Shown here one piece after another: positions 41,901-53,900 of a DNA stretch of 64,000 nt (positions are counted from its first letter, which is position 1; each line of letters opens with the position of its first letter). A program made the position numbers and the translations under genes. The notes beneath the pieces are model-generated. The model was given only the letters and a program-made list of their open reading frames with translations, was not told where the DNA came from and searched no databases. Origin of the DNA: Cheiracanthium punctorium. Its lineage: Eukaryota; Arthropoda; Arachnida; Araneae; Cheiracanthiidae. The stretch spans positions 806,001-870,000 of the forward strand of contig JAWZYV010017538.1 in assembly GCA_038373885.1 (NCBI GenBank), read 5' to 3'.

Positions 41901-44900
41901 GTTTCAGTACTATGTATTCTGTACTCACTATCACTGTCCCAAATTTGGTCAAGATCGCATTAGCTTTCCAGGAGCAGTGAATGAGCTAAACTAGGAATTC
42001 AGCCATAAGCTTTGCTCCGTTTTAGGCTAAGTTCAGTGAAATATTTATTAGCAATTTCACAACCTCAGGTTACCTGAATTATGATGGTTAACTTAATTTT
42101 TCCCGAATATGCTTTAATATGTTGCTCAGAAGTCGAAAGATATCCGCTAAAAGAAATATCCGAACACAACATACAGCTGTTAAAATGATTAATTATCATA
42201 AATGTACTTGAATCAGTATCTATATTACTGGGCTTCATCGATAACAATTCAAAACAGTAGCGAATACATTTTCCGCAATCTTTTATAATTGAAGCACTTA
42301 AATGCAAACAACTGAATTTCCCACTCTACTAGTCAAGTGGCCAAGCGAACAATCACGAAAGCTTTCGGAGATCGCACAGAACGGACAAATGAACCTTTCC
42401 TGGAGCACGCAAAATTATTTTATTGGCACTGGCCGCGAATTTTCACGAGCCGTACATCGAATGGAACTTCTCAAAAGCTTCCTTTTACCATTCCGTTCCG
42501 TGTTTTGCTTTGATGCAGTTATATTGTAACAACTTGTTTTTCGTTCTCCAAAGGAAAGGCTTTTGAATTTTCTGTAGCATCTTAGACGCGAATAGGAAAG
42601 GCTATTATCAGATAAGACGAGAGTCTCTTGAACTTTCCATGTCCTTTGCTCATTTTTTTTTTCAACATTCGGCTATAACAAACAAGCATTTGGGCAGTAT
42701 TCCCATTCTTGTATTTGTTGATTTATAGGGAAAGTTCATATTTGCTTTTTGGAGGTTCTTCCTGATAATAGTTATTTGCTTGTAATAATTCAGTCTGGGA
42801 AATTTCTAGTTTGGTTGATAGTTATTACACCCACCTCACTTTGTTTATATAATTATTTTGCTGATTTGTTATCGAACTTAATAGTTAAATTTTGCTTTAC
42901 GTCTTATACTTTTGACTAAAGAATTATACTCCTAATCTTTGTAGATAAAAATTTATTTCTAGTTTGGGTTATTACACCACCTCTTTTTGTATGTACAATT
43001 ATTTTACAGATTTGATGTCAAACTTATCACTTACTTTGACGGTTTGAAGTACACCCTTTTTAGGCTTTTAATCTTAGTTGATAAAAAATTAATCTATTAC
43101 CAGTCTATAGTATCAATTGATCGGCATAACTTTTTTCTTTTCCAATGGGCTGGCATTTCTCCATCAAGCATTTTGCCACTACTACGGCCCGAATTACTGG
43201 CCACTTTATTATGGGAGCACTCACTGGGAGGCCAGTTTCAGTCTTTTAATGAAGGGACGGACAAGTTGACATCCATGCCCAAGCCGGGATTCGAACCCAA
43301 GTCGTGATAGAATGGTTCTTAAGCCACTACACCACCTGAGCGGCAAACACTAAGTAATAACTTGAACCATTTTTAGCACTCAGTATCACTGACTTCAAAT
43401 GCAGCAAAATTTATTATTTTTATTTTTTCAAAAATAAAATTGCGGAGACAATTGTGCACAGACGATCTTGGACAATGAAATTTAATTTGGGTGGATTTCT
43501 TCTATTTTAATTACAATTATTTAAAAATACGTGTCCCGCGGTGGCCTAGTCACTAAACTCCGTTCCCGTAAGAACACGGAAAGTGAAGCAGCACCCTGCT
43601 TGGCATTGCTTGGAAGGGTGAACTCCTCTCGCAGCTGAGCTGCTAGGGGACCGTGTACGCTAATTTGAGCTGGTGCACGTAAAAACCGTCGTGTCTCCTA
43701 TGTCCTCCATGTTTAGCGCTACCTCTTGGGGTGCCGATTTCAGATGGTTGGTCCTTCATCTGGAATATATTCAAAATTAGAGGACCCCAAGCGAAGTCAG
43801 ACTTCCTCCCGCTGGGGGCTCATTAAAATGGAAGCCGTCCCTTCTGCAAATCGCCTTGATATATGGGTGATCTGGCACCGCTCTTCAGTTGCCAGATGCA
43901 TTAACAGCAGGAACAACAAGAATATGTCAAGAGTCTGTGTGAAATCATAAAAAGTTTCAATTTTTGATGAAACAATTTTGTGTTACTTGTCAAAATTAAT
44001 AATTTTGATTAAAACATTTTGAGCTCGGAAAATCGGGAGCCACGATCACAGAATGCCGAACCTGTGGGATCTAGGCTGATCAAAGACCACCATGAACATG
44101 CGACGACTGGGCACGTTAGGTCTGTGAAGCCTCTCACTAGGTAGGTCGGAGAGATTTGCAAACCCGGGAACGACATCCATTCCGGTGATGATCTAAATTT
44201 GAGAAGAGTGAATCTCCACTCTCTGGAGAATCCCGTTGGCTGACGTTCATAGCTAAAGCAGTCCAGTGCAGCGAATATGTCAGTCATCGTAAATTTAGTC
44301 TTAAGTTGTTTGATTGTTAAAATAATCCGATTAGGTGCTTGATCTTGGACTCTGTGTTCTAGAGTACAACTCCCTGACAACTAAGACTATCAAATCCATG
44401 AAGAAGAAGCTCCGTATATTTACTTTTTATCCTCCATCTTTTTCAATTACTTTTTTTCTGAGGAGTACCACCATATTTTAAAAAACTCATTTCCACTAGA
44501 AACTCAAAAGCAGGTTATTGACAGTATATAATTAACGTAAAAGGTTATGGCTCAAAATAACTGTGTGCTTGTAATTTTATTTATTTTTTCCTTTTCAGAT
44601 TCCTGTGATTGCCGATTTACCAGTGGGTTACAATTTACAGGACCACGTTTATCCTGGAGGCATACACTATCTCGTGAACCAGCCAGTGGCCATAGTGCAG
44701 CCTAGAGTCTTCACTTTCAAAGAGATCGTCCGGTATCTTTCCATCGGGAGAGGTGAGTTTAACCTGTTAGACTAACTAGCTTTTCACTCAATTTCCGAAT
44801 AGTGAAACTGTTATAGCTTTTTTTTAATGTAAGAACTTCCAAAAAGGAATTGCTGTTATTTGTTCAGCAATTTCTAAATCAAATGTGCACTGAACACGAA

Positions 44901-47900
44901 TTCAAGCACTTTTACTTAATTTTCCGTTGTAGCTTCTATATCACATTTGCAGTTAGCACAAATTCAAAATAGTTTTTCTTATGTACTGTATTATTTGATA
45001 TCAAGTAATTTTGATAAACCAGTGATATTAGTCAACGGCCTTACCGTGATGAAAATACCAGTTCTCATCCGATCACTGGGATCAGAACAACCTGTTCATA
45101 ATGCTTGAGAGTTCTTGATAATATAAAATTTCGAAACAATGAAGATTCTATTGGAAGATATAAAGTATTGAATCATTTATCATAAAAATGTTTGCATATA
45201 TTTTGTCTTAAAAAATAATACTTCTTAGTTATATAACATTAAAACAGATACAGAAATGTGTCAATGTTTTATTTTTAATCGTGGTTATTTTTAATCGATG
45301 TTTATTCGTGGGAACTTTTTTTTTTATGTACGTCAATACTTTTTTTCCACGTCGGCCGATTTCGATGATTCTTTTTTATTGGAAAGTGGGCATGAAAGGT
45401 GACCCCATATTTATTTGGCCAAGTTCTGACTATATTATCACTCAGAAAATTGAAAACGCATGTTTTAAAGCCATTGCCTAAAGGGTTGCCAGTAGTAGTA
45501 TGTCAAAAGTAGCCAAAGTTAGCCACTTTCGTCGATTTATCGACAAGTTTGGCGTAAAAAAAAATAAGTCCTCAAAAAGGAACCCAGCTTGGCGGAATCT
45601 TCTATACTTGGTGTGAAATTGCAAAATCCTACTGTTATTCAATGGAAATATTAATTAGTGTCTTAATTTTAATCAATTTTTTGTGTTTATTCAGAGATAA
45701 TTGCTTACTGCATGACCTATTTCAAGGATTCTTTTTTATTGAAATTTTTACTGACTATTATTTTTTTATTTATTGCTTGATTGTATTAATTTATAATGTG
45801 ATTTTTAACTATTGAATATAGACATAATGCATTTTTTAAAATTTCTTTTTCGTTGTCTCATGTTTTTGTTCTGTCTCTTTAAATATGGAATATAGTAATG
45901 TTAGAATATTGTTTTATTAGATTGATAATATACAATTATCACCAGATTTTACTGTTATAAAATATATAAAATAGCAACCTGAACTCAGTGAATCTAGATC
46001 TATAAAAAATATTTGAGTTTTGACAAATAAAATCCTGAAGCTTTCATATATCCACATAAACTGGCTTTCTGACTTCAGTTATGATTGATGCTACTATTCT
46101 TTGAGTCCTGGTAGATGCTTTACTGGTCCGAAACCATCAGTATTGCTTTTGAGTGCTGGTGACATGTTCTTCTACAACATAGTTCACCATGGTTGAGGCC
46201 GTACCTTTTACACACAATGCTGTTCTGATATTGCAAATGTGTTTTCAATATCAATTCATTGTGTTCTCTTGCAGGTCCGCTCACGGTGCTGGGCGGTGTC
46301 GAAGGCTTGGGGTTCATCAACACCAAGTACGCAAACAAGTCTGAAGATTATCCAGACGTAGAGATTCATTTCCTCTCAGGTTCTCCATCTTCTGACGGTG
46401 GTCAGACATTCCAACGGGTTATGGGACAGAGAAGAGAGGTAAAAAGTTGTTAAAATTTTACAGAAATAAAAGTTAAAATTTAAAACAAAGTCATTCTTTG
46501 CATCCTTGAAAAATAAATCGTATAACCCATGATACTGAGTTCTTTTAATTCAAAATTTACCCATCAATGCTACAATAATTTAGTAGTTAATTTAAATTAA
46601 TTAAATCTTTTTTCATTTAATTTAGAGGCTTTTGTTTTAATAATTAAATTAATAATTGTTTAAATTTTTGTCATTGTGTTCTCATGTCACACTGAAAAGG
46701 ACGACCCTGCGCTTCGACCTTTAATCAGAATTAGCTCAAGCCGAATGCAGCCAGGTGGGTAGGGCGTGGGCCTCACACACGGACGGCCAGACATCGTATC
46801 CCTACCTGGTTAATTGAATAAAATCTGTTTTAAAAAATAAATCAAATACGTAAAAATCAATTAATCTAATACTTGGTCCTCATATTTGATGAGAGTAAAA
46901 TTCTTTAAAGTAATTAAAGTTCATTCATCCAATTTAATTATTTCCAAAAACACTTTTTTTAGCAGTGAAGCTTTTTATTGTGCATCCCTAAAAAGCAAAA
47001 AAATTAAAATGTATTATGGCGAAGACATGCTGTACCGAAATAAAAGTTGCAACACTGACAAAAATTTAGAGAAAAATAAGAATAATTACTTATAAAAAAC
47101 AAGGCGTCTCCACTAAACTGAAGTGTATGTATGTGACACATTCTGACTTTTCTAGAAAGTTGTCATCGCATCGCACCTTTGTGTCTTGATGTCACATTAA
47201 AATCACCAACCTGTGCTTTTTACTTACAAACAAAACGTGTTTTTTTTAGTAACTAAAATGCAGAGAATAAAAATTTAATTAAAAAATGTTTTTAACATTA
47301 GAAGATTTTTATTGTGGAACCCTAAAAACAAAAAGTAAAATTTATTTTTGCAATTTATGTTGTAAAGAAATGAAAGTTCAACGCTAAGAAAATTTTAGAG
47401 AAAAACATAGATATTTAACTTTTGCAAGGGATGAAAACTTTTAAATTTCCAAAATATTTTAAAAAACATTTGAGGTCTTTAAAATTTATGACTTAACAAA
47501 TACTTATGCAAAAAGTAATGGCTAATAATATCAGTCTCATATGCTTTTTTAGAAATATTTTGAATATTTAGAGATCATCGCTTGCAAAAGTAATTATTTT
47601 ATTTTTCCTACAATTTTTTAGTGTTGAAACTTTTAATTTTTACACAGATCATTGCAAGAATAAATTTTTATTTTATGATTTTTAGAGATCCGCAATAAAA
47701 AGCTTCTACTTTTTTTTTAACATAATGACTTGCGGTAAGTCACTTTTACTTCGTGTATACTTTGTTACTATTTTGCTGTGTGTGTTCTTTCGCTTTTCTA
47801 AATCATTTTAAGTTAAGAGTATAATAAAAAAGTTGAAATAAAAATAAATTTTAAAAAATTAATGAAAAATTTAATTTAAGTAAAAGAAATAAGGGAAAAT

Positions 47901-50900
47901 TGAAAGGTAGATCTAAAAATTAATTAATGCTTAAATTTACAAAGAATGATTGGAGTCGGAGAGGCATAGCATAAAACTTCTCTGTATACACAGCAAACTG
48001 GTCGTAGATTCCGGGTAGAGCGGATGTCTTCTTGTTGGCCGTTAACGGTATTTAAAAGGAAAGCCAATGTTAAGGATTTCCTCTTTCCGATAAAAATTTA
48101 AAATATGGAGTTACTTCGAAAAATACGCAAAGCTCTCAGGTTATTTAGTGATGTGATATATTCTCTTCCGTCTTAGAAATCCGAAAAACTTACTTATTGA
48201 TGATTTATTTATAAAGAAAACCCAATGATTCACATAAATAATTCTATTGATAATAATAATTATTATTACTATTGAATATTATATTTCTACACTGCGACGA
48301 GAGGGAACTAATAAAAGAGAACGCACTATCTGTCAGCGATCATTTGTGAAAATTAGCCATCTCTCTCGGTTGCTCTATGCGATGACCTCTATTTCTTTTC
48401 CTCTATACTGATTCAGATCAATGCCAGGGGCGTAGGCAGATAAAAATAAAAGTCATCGAAATTAGAGAGTCTCGTCCTGGTTTGGGGCAGAAATCAGAAG
48501 TGCACGAGTTCTGGAAGCATTCTCATGAACGCAGTGACGTAATCTAGGGTACGGCAGGTACGACATAAACGACATTTGAAAGGGGCGCACATTTTCGTTG
48601 CCATATCGACGCAACGAAAAAAGCATTTAATATATTCACTCTCTTTGTTGCAAGGGCACAATGACAGCGATCCCCCCCCCCTCCTGTACCCGTCGTTGCT
48701 TCCATGCTGCCTCTACTTTTGACTATTACTTCTTTGAGTGCCCTTACTGCAGCTTCTCGCATGCCTTCGCGTGCAAACGCTGGCCCATAGGAGCATTCAA
48801 AGATAGTTTGTGTGATTATGGCAACGCTAGGCTAGGACGATCTGCCAAGGATGGGGGATGCCTTGTTAGGAGGACTTTCTAAGGAGTTCTATTTCTGATT
48901 TGTTTGATTAAGGAAACTCTACATTAAGGCGATCTACCAAGGATGGGGAGGTTCTGGGCAGGAGGACTTTCTAACGGGTTCTAACGCGTATTCACGTTAC
49001 ATCTGGAGAAAGCCTACCATAACTCCAGACCGTTTGATCGACAGCCGCGGGATGGGGCCCGAACCCGGGACCTTCACACTTTGGCCATCTACCATTTTCA
49101 GTGACTTAACCACAGTGCCATGGTGAGGCTCTAAGGAGTTTTAACGCGTATTTTGACGTTCCATTTGAAGAAAACCTACCAAAACCCCAGACCGTTAGAT
49201 CGATAGCCGCGCGATGGGACCCGAAACCATTTTCAGTGACATAACCACTGTGGCATGGGGAGGCCAAGGAGCATTCAAAGACCCATACCGAGAAGCAACA
49301 ATAGTTACAAAAAGAAGAATTACTGCCATCTCATCCTCGGAACAATGGGAGCAAACAAATTAAAAATCGATAAGATACTATAATATTCATTTTGAGTCAC
49401 TGTCCTTAAAAACAAAATCTATGAGAAATTTTTTTTATAATGAACCCTTGCGTCGAAAACCCAAAATTGATAATCCTAAATGAACTTTATGAATGGCCAT
49501 GAAAGCGAAGTGTTCAGTTTCCTTCTTACTAAGAAAACAAAAAACGCAATTTTGCTGTCTGCCACCGACACTACTTTACCCGAATAGGCCATTGTATGAA
49601 CGATAAGAGTTCAAAATAGAGAACACTGAAAAATTAAATCACATTAAACACCTGAAGATTTATAACAATTTAGGAATGAAAAATATTCTAGAATATGGAA
49701 TAAATTTTATTTTGTAAGTTTAAAATATAAATCTAAATTTTTTGTATCTTTAGAAAAATTTTCAATTATGTATCTTTAATAATGCGGAAGTTATTTAGTT
49801 TTCCATCAATGTGTGAAAAAGTTGTCTCACAGAGAATAAAAATGGCAATATACTATATTTTACATAAGTAAATATAATAAAAATAATAATGAATAAAATT
49901 TTCTGTGTTCTTTATTCTTTTTACAATGTTAAAATCTTTTTTAACAGAGATTTGCAAGTTTGATGTTGTTATAAGTTGAACGTTTTTAAATGTGTGTTCA
50001 AAAATTGGGTTAGAATCAAATTTTTATTTATTTTTTTTTTCATATAAATAAAATATAATAATAGGCTTTATACTCGTTTCTCATCGCTAATAGAAAAAAT
50101 TGTTCGGGTAATAAATTTAAAATGGATGTATCTAAAAATCCATATTCAGCTGCATACGGCAAAATTTAATTTTAATATAATAGATATATATAAACAAATA
50201 CTGCTAAAAGGTTTTTTAATTTAAAAAAGTATTTTTTAATTGTATGTGATAAAAAATATTCAATTGTGTTATTCAAACATTATTTGAATTTTCCAAATGC
50301 AACTATTTTTGAAAATTAAAATGGAGTACAGACAAAATGCTTAAACTGGAATGGAAGTATATAATACACCACACAGCAATATTTCCATAAGTAACCATTT
50401 CTGTAAAGTCAGAGTTACATTATGCATGCCAGAAAATTAGTGTTACCGATATATTTCAATTTTTCGCTGCACATTTCTGATATTTTCAAAATAACTATGA
50501 AAAAGGTGAATGATTTCTTTCAATAAGCATCTCTATAAGGAAATTGACTCTTTTTTCGTGCATCTATTCTGAATTTAATTTACTATAATATAAAGTAGTC
50601 GTCCGGGTTGTATGGTGGGTAAAGCACCATACTACGGTTTCGGGTTGGACTCCCGGCGGTCGGTGTTCGATCCCCAGCTGGGCGTGGTTGTCATTGTCCG
50701 TCCCTTCATAGGGGGCGACGTTGGTCCATCTACTATGTGCCCCCATAATAAAGCGGCCAACAATTCCGGCCTGTTGCGGCCAAAGCCTTCAAGGCAGCGG
50801 CCGGCCATTGGGGAAAAAAAAATAATAATGCATAGTATATTCAGACATCAATTTGTAAGAATATCTAAAAAAATATATTCCAAGAAAACTTCTTGATCAA

Positions 50901-53900
50901 GAAAGCTAGTAAAAAAGATTAAAGAAGTGCAACATTAGGAAACCATACGACTTTTATATAAACCCTTACATAAACCTCCTGCATAGTATTTTACTTCTAA
51001 TACTGATATTTTTTTCTATACTAAAAGCACATTTTCTATACTTGGAGATGCAAAACTTTCAGTTATATTCAATTTCCCTTTTTTATAATCTATGATTACA
51101 CAATATTCAATTCCTGTCATTTTCCTTTTTTGTAATCATACAAAACATTCAATTACATATCATTACCTTTCTTGAATCTATGGATGAGCGAAATTCAATT
51201 ACATTCAATTTTCTTTCTATCTATGATTCCTGGATTAGGATTGTTCGGGCAGTCTGGTACTCTCTCACTACAATTTCCATTTATGTATGGGATGTTACCT
51301 AATGACCAAGATTTAAAGTTTTCTAATCCATCTAGGATCAAGTTGGTGAAGTAATTTCCTTCACGGGAAAAATGTTTTGTTGAATTCAATTAAATGCTGC
51401 TGATGTAACAAAACTTTGTTTGGTCCTATTTTAAACAAATAATTTAGTTGAATCAGAAAAATATTTTGTTGAATTATCCAAATATTTGTTAACCCTTTGA
51501 GGCGCAACCCTTTCCCAATGCTGAAAAAAAGGCAGCCGTTGCCATCGCTAGACTTAACTACCAGCAAGATGGCGGACGATCGAAACGTTCATCGCGTGCC
51601 ACAGATCTAGCGACCCTTTTTGAACGACAGCTGGCTGTGCCCGGCACAGCCAGCTGTCGTTCAAAAAGGGTCGCTAGATCTGTGGCACGCGATGAACGTT
51701 TCGATCGTCCGCCATCTTGCTGGTAGTTAAGTCGAGCGATGGCAACGGCTGCCCTTTTTTCAGCATTGGGCAATCGATCCAGCTGTTTTCGCATTCTTCC
51801 ATTTTCCAGCAAATGCCAGTGCTATTAAAAATAAGTGACCATTTTTTTTTATGGGAAATGACGTGCTAAACAGTAAAGGATTCTGGTGGAGCTATGTCAC
51901 CCGCAACTCTTTTTATAGAAATCCAATCTATTCTTCGTGACAGGCAACAGTCAAAACGTCAGAGTTTGGTGATCCCAGAGCGGGAACACTGCGCGTTAAA
52001 GGGTTAAATCAACAAAACTATCAGGTTAAAACAACATCAAGAAATTTTTTTCAACAGAACTATTTTTACTTTCCGAACATGTACCATTAAGGAAAGTATT
52101 GTAATCATGAAAAAATTCGACTTCGAGATTTTGGTGTATTTACACGTTTTGAGGTCTTCTGAATCCATGTATGCTATTTTTACGAGATGTATGTATGTAT
52201 GTGTGTGTGTATGTGTGTGTCTGTATGTGTGTGTGTGTGTGTATGTGTGTTTGTGTGCTTGTGAGTGAACACGATAGCTCCTAAAAGGGGCATTCGATAG
52301 AGCTCAAATTGGGTAGATATGTCATAAACTACCGTCGCAAGACCGGTATTGATTTGGGTGTGTATAGGACTTACAGTTTTTCTACAGGGCTACGACAAGG
52401 ATTTCTTTTACATTATGGCCTATGGGGAGAAATTCTTGAAAGTGCGCAAGCGTTTAAGCGGTGCATTAGATTGAGTTTCAATTTGGTATATATGTTTGAA
52501 TTATTCATAGATTAAAATTTGTTTAAATGCTTAGTAATGATCTTAAACGTAAGTGTTCGGAAAATCGAGTGGAGTCACTCCAGATTTTTTTAAGTGTGGC
52601 TGAGAGTCTCAATGCTAGCCTTGTCTATGCTACTGTACTGGGTCTTTCCTGTCTCACTTTTCCATCGTTCGCTGTGTATAATCTACGTCTGTAAGACCAA
52701 CTTCAATCAACCAGTCTACCATAAGAATAATTCCAACTATCCTCTCCATATGTTTCATTAATAAAATACTACACATAGAATTCAGATTTATTAGTTTTTA
52801 TTAAGCGGAAACATTCACCCCCCCCCCGAATTTTACATGTTGCCCCCCCTGTTTCATTCGTGACAGAACTAATAATAAAAAGACATCGATTTGCTAAATT
52901 AAGTATTTCATTGGGCGTATCACGTAAGGCGGCACACTACCAGACTTACAACAGATATAGATTTTTGGACAGTGCAACATATCAAAATATACGCTGTACC
53001 AAGAATAGGGTTAAATAACATTTCAGGGCTTAAAAAATATATTGATTCATCTGGACATTACACACCAAAATATAAATTGATTTTTACAAAATATGAGCTC
53101 TTTTGTCCTTTGAGAGCAGCTGAAAATTGCAGTTTCAGTGATGTCGTGACAAAAATGTAGACACATCTTGAGTACAACGCTGCATGCTCTCGATCTTAAT
53201 CTCTCACCGTCTGTGGTGCAACGTACGCTCGCGTGAAAGAAAGACGTTAAGATATTTTCCCTCATAAAAAAACAAATCAATTTTCTTTTCATTCTTAACG
53301 ATCCTAAAATCCTGTTACTTTTCCTTTTTCGTGAACTTTCTATTTAGTTTCCTGTCCATGATTTTCAGTTTACCTGGTGCAAGTTCGTTGTGCTAAATCT
53401 GAATTCTATGTTTCAGAGTACGTTAAAAAAAAGACGATTGATTGTAGTTGATTAATTAAAGCAGCTGATTAATTAGGGTGATGTTTAAAGGGAAAAAAAG
53501 TATTGGTTTCATTTTAATATAACGTCGAATGCCATCTGAAAAAAACTCCAATTTTTTCTAAAGAAGAAATGAAAAAAGCTAATTACCATTTAAAAATTAG
53601 TACTAATGATTTTGGCACTTATACAGTAAATCTCGCTTAAGACGCTCTTCAACGGACCAACTTGAAAGAGCGTTTTAAACGGGAAAGCGTCTTAAGGTGA
53701 ATTGGGAAAGAACAAAATCCAAGTGCTTAGACAAAGTATGTATGTATTGCTCTTCATTTAGAAATTAAATAAGATACTTATTATACTGCATAGATACTAC
53801 TGTACAAATGAGAAATATAATACGCGCCGAACTTCACATTTCTGATGTGCTGGGGAAAAAAGCAGCTATTTTTGTTTCTTAAAGATTCTGCGTATGTTTT

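Noticed and set aside
44009..44380. 123-codon minus-strand ORF as a gene
   Set aside because: No recognisable motif; the segment is probably repeat-derived. I could not show a start context or splice sites.
50597..50680. tRNA gene
   Set aside because: The head is followed by the same body found at 43140 and 12030; stems do not close.
51558..51812. 84-codon ORF, similar to one at 19106-19321
   Set aside because: Both read through the palindrome of the TTAA MITE; their similarity is repeat identity, not a gene family.
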